From NCBI GenBank assembly GCA_029937135.1, contig JAPYQX010000154.1, positions 1 through 5,777 of the forward strand: a stretch of DNA of 5,777 nucleotides. Direction: 5' to 3'. The notes under the pieces are model-generated. The model was not told where the DNA came from and made no database searches. It saw nothing but the letters and a program-made list of their open reading frames with translations. A program made the position numbers and the translations under genes. Below, one piece after another: positions 1 to 5,465 of the stretch (its first letter is position 1; each line of letters opens with the position of its first letter). This DNA comes from Nitrospinota bacterium (GTDB taxonomy: Bacteria; UBA8248).

Positions 1-1
1 C

Positions 2-328
2 CTCGGAGCCGTTATCCGCGAAAAAGAGAGCCTTTTGGAACGCCTCGCGCCGATGGAGAGGGAGGGGACGTTTTCGCTCACCCCGGCGCTCTGGCTGGCG
101 CATCCGGGGTTGGCGGCGGCCTATGCCCGCCTTGTCCGGGAGGAGAGCGGCCTCCTCGGCGGCCGGGGAAAAGTGCCCGCCGCGCAGGCGTACTGGCGGC
201 GGCTTCATCTGGCGCTGGCGGCGATTTTCGCCCTGGGGTTGATCGGCCACATCGTCATCGTCACTTTTTTCGCGGGCTACGTCTCGGGAGGAGAAGAGAT
301 ATACTGGTGGCATCTGGCCGCATGGTGA
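2..328 (+). CDS. C-terminal fragment of a membrane protein, probable redox partner of the downstream molybdoenzyme
   Basis: The 5' end lies outside the window. The frame is open from base 2 to a TGA at 326-328, giving 108 visible residues. A TTG at 35 could be read as a start, but the frame has no stop before it, so a truncated longer protein is more likely. The visible part is a charged, proline- and alanine-containing stretch followed by one strongly hydrophobic segment (bases about 203-283) and a short tail ending in WWHLAAW. Histidines sit just before the helix (206-208), within it in a GHIVIVTFFAGYV context (248-250), and after it (311-313). This pattern resembles heme-binding or quinone-side helices of b-type cytochrome-like subunits, but I do not recognise the family with confidence. 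The gene is co-directional with the Mo/Fe-S fusion gene 111 bp downstream, which fits a membrane or electron-transfer partner. That role is inferred from position and the hydrophobic helix. Confidence 0.6.
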   Translation, partial: LGAVIREKESLLERLAPMEREGTFSLTPALWLAHPGLAAAYARLVREESGLLGGRGKVPAAQAYWRRLHLALAAIFALGLIGHIVIVTFFAGYVSGGEEIYWWHLAAW

Positions 329-335
329 TTTGATA

Positions 336-412
336 CAAGTCTCAAGCTTTAAGCCCCAAGCCTCGGGCCTCAAGTCCCAAGCCTCGGGTCTCAAGTCCCA
401 AGCTTCGGGCCG
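336..412. repeat. Degenerate heptamer tandem array (three 21-bp repeats)
   Basis: The spacer between the two plus-strand genes consists of 11 consecutive 7-bp units: CAAGTCT, CAAGCTT, TAAGCCC, CAAGCCT, CGGGCCT, CAAGTCC, CAAGCCT, CGGGTCT, CAAGTCC, CAAGCTT, CGGGCCG. The general form is YRRGYYY. A higher-order unit of three heptamers gives three 21-bp copies at 348-368, 369-389 and 390-410; copies 2 and 3 differ at only two positions. The array ends 27 bp before the GTG start of the molybdoenzyme. It resembles the short tandemly repeated heptamer elements found between genes in some bacterial genomes. No function can be read from it; it may be neutral slippage sequence or affect the transcript leader. 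Confidence 0.85.
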
Positions 413-439
413 ATAGCTTCCGGTGAAACGGAGAATACC

Positions 440-3415
440 GTGAACCAGCTTTCCCTGATGATCGATCTCGAACGGTGCTTTGGCTGCAAGAGCTGCGAGG
501 CGGCCTGCAAGCAGGAGCACCGCCTCGGCCCGGCCGAGTACCGGACGAAGGTCGTCTGGCTGGGCGACGCCACGGGCGGGGGATTCGATTTCCTCACCCT
601 GACCTGCCAGCACTGCGAGCGCCCCGCCTGCCTCAGGGCCTGTCCGGTGAACCCGGCCGCCATCGCCAAGGACCCCCTGACCGGGATCGTCGAGGTCCTG
701 GAAGACAGCTGCACGGGCTGCGGAGAGTGCGTCATCGCCTGCCCCTACAGCGCGATGGGCTACGACCCGTCGGGGCATCACGCCGTGAAGTGTGATTTGT
801 GCCCGGACCGGAGGGAGGCGGGTCTCGACCCGGCCTGCGCGAGTATCTGCCCCGGCCACGCGATCCACTTCGGAGAGCGGGACGATCTCCTCGAGCATGC
901 CCGGCGCGAGGAGCGCAGCGTCCGCGACCACGATCATTTCCTGCTGAAACCCCAGACCATCTATCTTGAGCGCTTGCGGAACGGAAACGAGACGGCTCAT
1001 TCACCCGCCGGTTTGGGGGTGCGCCCCGCCTTCGCCGACGCGCCCGGGGCCAAAAAAATATTCGTTGAAAAGAATGCGAGTTTCCCCTACGGGGAGGAGC
1101 GGGAAGCCGCCGAGGTGGACAGGATTGAGCCGGGCGGATGCAATATCTGTTTTAATTGTTGCAGCGTGAATTTCCACTTCCATGGCAAGGAGCTGGTGAA
1201 GATCACCGGCAACCCCGAGGACCCGGTCCTGAAGGGGAAGCTCTGCCCCAAGGCGCAGATGACGCTCCAGATGTATCACAGCGAGCACCGCCTCACCCGG
1301 CCGCTCAAGCGCGTCGGCAAAAGGGGGGAGGGCAAGTTCGAGCCCATCGGCTGGGATCAGGCCCTTGACGAGATCGCCGGGAAGCTTAAAAAACTCCGTG
1401 AAAAATGGGGGCCTGAAGCCCTCGCCATGTACATCGGGACCCGGACGGGGCTGATCACCAAGAACGGCTATGCGCGGCTCTTCGGCCAGATGTGGGGGAC
1501 GCCCAACGTGGAGGGGACGGACCCGTTTTGCGCCACCGGGAAATCCATCGCCTACGAGCTCACCCAGGGCGCGGTCGGCAGCGGCAACTCCTACACCCCG
1601 GGCGACATGGGCAGCGCCGGGATGTACCTCTACTTCGGCGACAACCAGGCCGAAACGCGCCCCGTGTATTTCGGGATGATCAACGACTGGCGCATCAAGA
1701 ACCGTGCCCGGATGGTGGTCGTCGATCCCCGGTGCACGGTCACGGCCTCTAAGGCTGATAGCTGGTTGCCCATCCGGGCGGGGACGGATATGGCGCTCGC
1801 GCTCGCGCTGGCCCACGAGATTTTTTCCAGCGATCTGCACGACCGGAAATTCTGCGAGGCGTGGGTGCTTGGCTGGGAGCGGTGGCACGATTTTATTTTC
1901 GAGAAGGGCTATTCACCCGAGTGGGCGGAGCCGCTGATCGGGATTCCCGCCGGGGATATCCGCGCGCTTGCCGCCGATATCGCCCGCGCCGAGGGTTGCG
2001 TCATCTTCGGCAGCCGGGGCCTGAACCAGCACACCAACGCCGTCCAGACGAACCGCGCCCTGATGTTCCTCGCCGCCATCACGGGCAACTGGGGCCGGAA
2101 GGGGGGCGCCTACTTCAACATGACGGCGGGCCCGCCCATCGCGCCCGACGCGCCGCCGGATCGCCGGGCGCGGATCGAACGGCCCCGCGTGCGCCGGAGC
2201 CCGGCCGGGTGGATCGAGGCCATGCGTGGGGGCACGCCCTATCCCCTGCGCGGACTGATCTCGTGCAACAACCCGATGGCCCAGTGGCCGGGCCAGGCCG
2301 CCGCGCGGGAGGCCTTCGCGGGGCTCGATCTGATTGTCCATATCGAACTCTTCGCCAACGAAACCTCCGCCTTCGCGGATTATGTCCTTCCCGCCGCCGG
2401 GGGGATCGAGAAGGGTGAAATCGGGCGGACGAACGACGACCGCCGCATCGTCTGGATCGAGAAGCTCATCGACCCGCCGGGGGAGGCGAAGCCGGACGGC
2501 TGGATCTGGATTGAGTTGGCCAGACGGCTCGGCTACGGGGATGTGCTCAAGGAGGAATACAAGGACCCCCGCGTATTCTGGGACGAGGTGTGCATCCAGA
2601 ACGAACACCTCCGGGGCGTCACCCAGAAGCGGCTTCACTCGGTTCCCTACCGCTGGGTGCGCTTTCCGGTGGCGAGCGAGGACGCCCCCGAGGTGGAGAC
2701 CCTCTACCTCGAGGGAACAACGGCGGTGGGCCAGCCCGAGGGCCACCGCTTCCCGACCCCGAGCGGGAGGCTTGAGTTCTGGACACAGGCGATGGAAGAG
2801 AAGTTTGAAACGCTCGGCCTTTCGGCGCTGCCGGAATTCTACAGCGACCCTGAACAGTTAATCGAGATGCCCTACGTGGAACTCGAACACGGGGACGCGG
2901 AACTCGGTGTGATCTCACCCTTCCACAAGGCCGCTCCGACGGGGGCCTCGCGCTGCCGGATCGTCGCACCTGGCGGGCCTGGCGATGTGGGCGCGACGGG
3001 CGAGCCGGTCGGAGAAAGCCCGGGCGCCTCGTTGCGCGCGCGCGGCTTCGACACCGAACTGATCACGGGCCGCGCCCCCGCGCCCCACTTTCATAGCTGG
3101 ACCCATTATTTCTGGCAGGCCCAGGAGATGTGGCCGGACCTTTACTGCCAGATTCATCCCGGCCGGGCCGGGAGGCTGGGGATTTCGGACGGCGATCGGG
3201 TTCGGGTGGAGACCCCGCGCGGTAGCATCGAGGCGATGGCCTGGGTGAGTGCGGGAATCCGCGAGACGGCGGTGTTCATCCCCATCGGCTGGGGCGAAAA
3301 ACAGCCCTATCATCCCTGGCGGCCGGTCAACTTCCTGACCGACAAGGACCAGCGCGACCCGATTTCGGATCAGACGAATTTGAAAAGCCTGCTCTGCCGG
3401 GTGTCGAAATGTTGA
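440..3415 (+). CDS. Single-chain Fe-S/molybdopterin oxidoreductase (NrfC/DmsB-like domain fused to a PsrA/PhsA/SoeA-like catalytic domain)
   Basis: This is a 991-aa protein with a GTG start 6 nt after GGAG (430-433). Residues 1-150 form a ferredoxin subunit with four complete cysteine sets: C13/16/19/23, C56/59/64/68, C91/94/97/101 and C118/121/133/137, as in DmsB, PsrB and NrfC. A linker of about 80 residues follows. The molybdopterin domain begins with an FS0 cluster motif CX2CX3CX27C (C234, C237, C241, C269; LCPKA at the last). C364, in a DPFCATGK context after GTPN, aligns with the usual Mo-ligand cysteine. An FGDN and VVVDPR nucleotide-binding pattern follows, and residues about 873-991 form the C-terminal Mo-cofactor-binding domain (ITGR, HFHS, QTNLKSLLCR). 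There is no Tat or Sec signal, so the enzyme should be cytoplasmic. These two parts are normally separate subunits of CISM enzymes such as polysulfide, thiosulfate or DMSO reductase and sulfite dehydrogenase. The substrate and direction are unknown; the probable membrane partner is the gene just upstream. Confidence 0.93.
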   Translation: MNQLSLMIDLERCFGCKSCEAACKQEHRLGPAEYRTKVVWLGDATGGGFDFLTLTCQHCERPACLRACPVNPAAIAKDPLTGIVEVLEDSCTGCGECVIACPYSAMGYDPSGHHAVKCDLCPDRREAGLDPACASICPGHAIHFGERDDLLEHARREERSVRDHDHFLLKPQTIYLERLRNGNETAHSPAGLGVRPAFADAPGAKKIFVEKNASFPYGEEREAAEVDRIEPGGCNICFNCCSVNFHFHGKELVKITGNPEDPVLKGKLCPKAQMTLQMYHSEHRLTRPLKRVGKRGEGKFEPIGWDQALDEIAGKLKKLREKWGPEALAMYIGTRTGLITKNGYARLFGQMWGTPNVEGTDPFCATGKSIAYELTQGAVGSGNSYTPGDMGSAGMYLYFGDNQAETRPVYFGMINDWRIKNRARMVVVDPRCTVTASKADSWLPIRAGTDMALALALAHEIFSSDLHDRKFCEAWVLGWERWHDFIFEKGYSPEWAEPLIGIPAGDIRALAADIARAEGCVIFGSRGLNQHTNAVQTNRALMFLAAITGNWGRKGGAYFNMTAGPPIAPDAPPDRRARIERPRVRRSPAGWIEAMRGGTPYPLRGLISCNNPMAQWPGQAAAREAFAGLDLIVHIELFANETSAFADYVLPAAGGIEKGEIGRTNDDRRIVWIEKLIDPPGEAKPDGWIWIELARRLGYGDVLKEEYKDPRVFWDEVCIQNEHLRGVTQKRLHSVPYRWVRFPVASEDAPEVETLYLEGTTAVGQPEGHRFPTPSGRLEFWTQAMEEKFETLGLSALPEFYSDPEQLIEMPYVELEHGDAELGVISPFHKAAPTGASRCRIVAPGGPGDVGATGEPVGESPGASLRARGFDTELITGRAPAPHFHSWTHYFWQAQEMWPDLYCQIHPGRAGRLGISDGDRVRVETPRGSIEAMAWVSAGIRETAVFIPIGWGEKQPYHPWRPVNFLTDKDQRDPISDQTNLKSLLCRVSKC

Positions 3416-3468
3416 GTTTGGCTGTCCGGGTTGGTGAGCATGGCCGCGAGCCCAATAATTTTGTGAAA

Positions 3469-3488
3469 TAGGGTCCGGCTCCGCCCTA
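3469..3488 (-). terminator. Possible weak terminator between convergent genes
   Basis: The 70-bp gap between the convergent molybdoenzyme and GyrI-like genes contains TAGGG (3469-3473) and its complement CCCTA (3484-3488) around a 10-nt GC-rich loop. On the minus strand the arms are followed by an A/T-rich run (ATTTCACAAAATTATT), so it could end minus-strand transcription. The stem is only 5-6 bp and overlaps the TAG stop of the minus-strand gene. No better hairpin was seen for the plus-strand gene. Confidence 0.2.
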
Positions 3489-3980
3489 CTCAATCGGGTC
3501 CGGCGCGACGGGAAGGCAAACCTCGGTCCTGAGCTCCTCCTCGGGGACCTCGCGCGGGTCGTTGAGATAGCGCTCGATCACGGGGCCCGCTACGCGGCGG
3601 AAGCCGCCGTGGGGGAGCCACTCCTCCTCGAGCCGCCGGAGCGTTTCGCCGATCCGGTCGTAGGCCCCCTCGTGAACCGCTCCCGCGTACCAACCGCCGG
3701 GCATTTCGATCTCAGTCAATCCCGGGGGCACGGGCGCGCCGGGTGGTACCGGCAGACAGGCGGCGTAGCTCCCGTCCTCGAACCGAAGGCCGAAAGGCCA
3801 GCCGTTAGCTGGCCAGCTGCCGCAACTGGAAATCAATCGCCCCCAGATGCGGCCCGCTTCTTCTGTTGAGACTTCTGTCGAGACTTCTGTAGTGGTCTTG
3901 GCGCTCTCCCGGAGTCCCGTCTCCCTGAGACCTGCTCCGCGAACAGCCTCGCGCTGCTCGACTTTTACCGCCAGTTTCAT
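3486..3980 (-). CDS. GyrI-like small-molecule-binding domain protein
   Basis: The protein has 164 aa from the ATG at 3980. This start is preferred over a GTG at 3986 because AAGGAG lies 9 nt upstream of the ATG but only 3 nt from the GTG. The second half carries the GyrI-like signature: GGWYAGAVHEGAY (residues 96-108), a helix DRIGETLRRLEEEW, and VIERYLNDPREVPEEEL with TEVCLPV at the end (134-158). This fold (SHS2 duplication) is found in SbmC/GyrI and in the effector-binding domains of BmrR- and AraC-type regulators, where it binds amphipathic or cationic ligands. No DNA-binding domain is present, so it is a stand-alone binding protein, probably cytoplasmic. The N-terminal part is odd: repeated GLRE(T/S) and EVST motifs (residues about 17-39) sit between the first strand and the TEEAGRIWGRL helix. 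It lies 69 bp after the TauE/SafE-like gene and may share its transcript. The ligand is unknown. Confidence 0.8.
   Translation of the reverse strand: MKLAVKVEQREAVRGAGLRETGLRESAKTTTEVSTEVSTEEAGRIWGRLISSCGSWPANGWPFGLRFEDGSYAACLPVPPGAPVPPGLTEIEMPGGWYAGAVHEGAYDRIGETLRRLEEEWLPHGGFRRVAGPVIERYLNDPREVPEEELRTEVCLPVAPDPIE
3861..3890. repeat. 12-bp tandem repeat inside the GyrI-like gene
   Basis: There are two and a half copies of TTCTGTYGAGAC (3861-3872, 3873-3884, then TTCTGT at 3885-3890). The unit is a multiple of three, so it keeps the frame and encodes the repeated EVST residues. It looks like an in-frame slippage expansion. Confidence 0.85.
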
Positions 3981-3989
3981 CGCCACGCT

Positions 3990-3995
3990 CTCCTT
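3990..3995 (-). promoter_or_regulatory. Ribosome binding site fixing the GyrI-like start
   Basis: On the minus strand AAGGAG is followed by 9 nt and then ATG at 3980. The alternative in-frame GTG at 3986 is only 3 nt away, too close for normal initiation, so the ATG is chosen. Confidence 0.6.
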
Positions 3996-4012
3996 CGTCC
4001 TGAAATTAACCG

Positions 4013-4048
4013 TCCCGATGCGAACGCGAATCCCGGTGCGAACGCGGC
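4013..4048. repeat. Two-copy 18-bp tandem repeat in a spacer
   Basis: The copies at 4013-4030 and 4031-4048 match at 15 of 18 positions (TCCCGRTGCGAACGCGRM). The pair fills most of the gap between the TauE/SafE-like stop and the GyrI-like start. No role is evident. Confidence 0.75.
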
Positions 4049-4049
4049 C

Positions 4050-4412
4050 TTACCGGGCGATGAGCATCCGCGCCCCGGCCACGATGGCGATGATGCCCAC
4101 CGAGCGTCTGATGGCGAGGCCCGGGAGATTCCGCAAAAAATAGGCCCCGATAAATCCGCCGACAATCGCCCCGGCGGCGATGAGGCCGGCATAGCGCCAG
4201 TTCATGTTTCCGTGGCGGATATTCTCGAACGAGGCGACGGAGACGTTGGACAGCGAGGCCAGCATCGAGACCGCGACGACCTCCTGCGCCTTGATGCCGG
4301 GGATTAAAAACAGGGCGGGAACGGTGATGACGCCCCAGCCGACGCCTGTCGCGGCCTGAAGCGTCCCCACCACGAGCCCGAGCATCAATAAACCGATGGA
4401 CATGAGATCCAA
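4050..4412 (-). CDS. Half-size TauE/SafE (TSUP) family membrane protein
   Basis: The protein has 120 aa. The start is TTG at 4412, supported by AAGGGAG (4419-4425) with a 6-nt gap; the in-frame ATG at 4403 would lie 15 nt away. It has about four hydrophobic segments (residues about 5-25, 27-39 plus 44-60, 75-94 and 103-119). It carries the TauE/SafE repeat pattern: TGVGWGVITVPALFL near the N-terminus, an AVSMLASLSN segment, a short polar GNMNWRY turn, a glycine-rich AIVGGFIGAYFL helix and a final IIAIVAGARMLI helix. Family members move organic or inorganic sulfur compounds (sulfite, sulfoacetate, taurine-derived products) and other anions across the inner membrane. Full-length members have about 250 aa made of two such repeats, so this equals one repeat unit. 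No second half is found in the 63 bp after the stop, so it may function as a dimer or be a degenerate remnant. The substrate cannot be read; the sulfur link is a family tendency only. Confidence 0.82.
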   Translation of the reverse strand: MDLMSIGLLMLGLVVGTLQAATGVGWGVITVPALFLIPGIKAQEVVAVSMLASLSNVSVASFENIRHGNMNWRYAGLIAAGAIVGGFIGAYFLRNLPGLAIRRSVGIIAIVAGARMLIAR

Positions 4413-4418
4413 TGTAAT

Positions 4419-4425
4419 CTCCCTT
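4419..4425 (-). promoter_or_regulatory. Ribosome binding site supporting a TTG start
   Basis: AAGGGAG on the minus strand lies 6 nt before TTG at 4412 and 15 nt before the next ATG (4403). Spacing therefore favours the TTG start for the TauE/SafE-like protein. Confidence 0.55.
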
Positions 4426-4468
4426 TTTTGTCGAATGCTGTCGAATTTCGCGCGCCACCGGCGGCGGC

Positions 4469-5299
4469 CTAGATGGGGAAGAACAGTGCCGGAATCAAGG
4501 CCCGCGCCTTGGCGGTCTCGCCCTCGATGCGAAACGCGCCCGAGGCTTCCTTCGCCTCGATATCGGCGCGCCCCGTCGCCATGAGGATCATATCGCTGGC
4601 CGGGGCGGACAAAGACACGTCGAACGCCCCGGCCGCCTCGTCGAGGGCCCTGGCCGTTTCGTTTTCGATGGACATCGCCCAGACGTGACCCGTGTCGGTG
4701 GTCTCGAAGCGGAACCGGCCCTCGAGTTTGAGGTCGGGACTCGTGTTGTAAATGACGGGAAACCGGAGGCGGAGGTTATCGGCGGCCAGATCGAGCGCGG
4801 CGGAGTGAAGCGGCGCTTCGGGCTCGTTGCGGATGTCCCACTCGTGGAGGATGAATTCGTAGATGCGCTGGATCACGAAATAGGGGATGGGCAGGATGCC
4901 CCGCCGGTGCCAGGCGGTTTTTTCGTAGTCGGCGGGGCCGAGCGACCTGAAAAGCGCGATGACCTTTTGCGTGTCCTCATCGAACCGATCCACGAGCGCG
5001 TCGCCATCGAGGGCGGCAATCTCGTCCATGATCGATGTGCGGAGCGCCATGAACTCCTCCCGGTTGCTCGCGCCGAGGGGGAAGCCGTGGTTCCCCTCAA
5101 GCCCGTTTTCCACCGTTGAGGCGTAAAACTGCGCTCCGAGGGTCATGTGTCCCACGATCTGGGATGCGTCCCATTCCGGGCAATAGGTGTCTTTTTTCCA
5201 GTCTTCCGCGCTGAAGGTCCTGAAAAACGCGGCGAGGCGGACCCGCTCGCTGTCGATGGTCTCTATTGTCGAATGCATCGCTTTTTCGATCTGTTCCAT
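4469..5299 (-). CDS. MDMPI/DinB-fold protein with SCP2-like C-terminal domain (maleylpyruvate isomerase-like family)
   Basis: The protein has 276 aa, with an ATG at 5299 and AGGGAGG (5304-5310) 4 nt upstream. Residues about 10-160 match the DinB/MDMPI four-helix metal-binding fold: LAAFFRTFSAEDW, then CPEWDASQIVGHM with H51, and a late helix RIYEFILHEWDIR with E148 and H152. The His...Glu-X3-His set corresponds to the Zn ligands of mycothiol-dependent maleylpyruvate isomerase, so a bound divalent metal is likely. Residues about 165-276 resemble an SCP2/MDMPI C-terminal domain (GRFRFETTDTGHVWAMSIENE, ASDMILMATGRADIEAKEASGAFRIEGE). The family includes thiol-dependent isomerases and transferases, and most members are uncharacterised. 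Mycothiol is essentially actinobacterial, so the thiol cofactor and reaction here are open. It is the first gene of the minus-strand group and lies 56 bp before the TauE/SafE-like gene. There is no signal peptide, so it should be cytoplasmic. Confidence 0.82.
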   Translation of the reverse strand: MEQIEKAMHSTIETIDSERVRLAAFFRTFSAEDWKKDTYCPEWDASQIVGHMTLGAQFYASTVENGLEGNHGFPLGASNREEFMALRTSIMDEIAALDGDALVDRFDEDTQKVIALFRSLGPADYEKTAWHRRGILPIPYFVIQRIYEFILHEWDIRNEPEAPLHSAALDLAADNLRLRFPVIYNTSPDLKLEGRFRFETTDTGHVWAMSIENETARALDEAAGAFDVSLSAPASDMILMATGRADIEAKEASGAFRIEGETAKARALIPALFFPI

Positions 5300-5375
5300 G
5301 AAGCCTCCCTGAATGAAATCCGTACCGTTTGAATGCCGCCCCGGAATATTGCCGCTTTTGACCGGTTGTGCGACG

Positions 5376-5390
5376 GTATGGACATCATAC
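5376..5390. repeat. Small inverted repeat, possible operator
   Basis: GTATG-GACAT-CATAC is a perfect 5-bp inverted repeat with a 5-bp spacer in the middle of the divergent region. It overlaps the minus-strand TATGAT, as an operator might. The short arms mean chance is a real alternative, and no regulator gene is adjacent. Confidence 0.3.
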
Positions 5391-5420
5391 TACATGGCGC
5401 GGCGAGCAGACGCCCCGGCA

Positions 5421-5434
5421 CAGGGGTTGCCCTG
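5421..5434 (+). other. Short hairpin in the leader of the NIPSNAP gene
   Basis: CAGGG-GTTG-CCCTG forms a 5-bp GC-rich stem with a 4-nt loop. It is followed after a few bases by the T-rich TATTTTCTTC and then the ribosome binding site. It could act as a weak attenuator or mRNA leader structure, but the stem is short. Confidence 0.25.
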
Positions 5435-5465
5435 GCCAGATATTTTCTTCCGGGAGGAGGCGAAA

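Larger units (their letters stand above)
5300..5465. promoter_or_regulatory. Divergent intergenic region with likely promoters for both flanking genes
   Basis: The region separates the minus-strand MDMPI-like gene from the plus-strand NIPSNAP gene, so it should hold promoters for both. It is more AT-rich near 5340-5395 than its surroundings. A minus-strand TATGAT (complement of 5384-5389) is a fair -10 hexamer, but no matching -35 is evident at 16-18 nt. A plus-strand TTGACC (5358-5363) is a fair -35 without a good -10 at standard spacing. Exact promoters are therefore not assigned. Confidence 0.4.

Noticed and set aside
336..412. CRISPR array upstream of the molybdoenzyme
   Set aside because: The repeats are contiguous 7/21-bp units with no unique spacers, and no cas genes are present.
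1001..1888. Long antisense open frame (295 codons) opposite the molybdoenzyme
   Set aside because: It lies wholly inside a gene with full motif support; the product has no recognisable family and the frame is a typical GC-rich antisense shadow.
1913..2746. Second long antisense open frame (277 codons) opposite the molybdoenzyme
   Set aside because: Same reasoning: its composition mirrors the sense codons and it has no domain pattern.
3471..3503. GGGTCCGGC occurring twice near the end of the GyrI-like gene, considered as a REP-type element
   Set aside because: The copies are short, one lies within coding sequence, and no REP-like palindrome of usual length is formed.
4006..4458. Alternative minus-strand frame overlapping the TauE/SafE-like gene
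   Set aside because: Its translation is Arg/His/Gly-rich without hydrophobic segments, whereas the overlapping frame shows clear transporter motifs.
4685..5119. Plus-strand open frame of 144 codons across the MDMPI-like gene
   Set aside because: It is antisense to a gene with clear metal-ligand motifs and has no good ribosome binding site or family match.
4428..5276. Matching TTGTCGAATGC at 4428-4438 and 5266-5276
   Set aside because: An 11-bp match within a window of this size is expected by chance; one copy lies within a coding region and no other feature links them.
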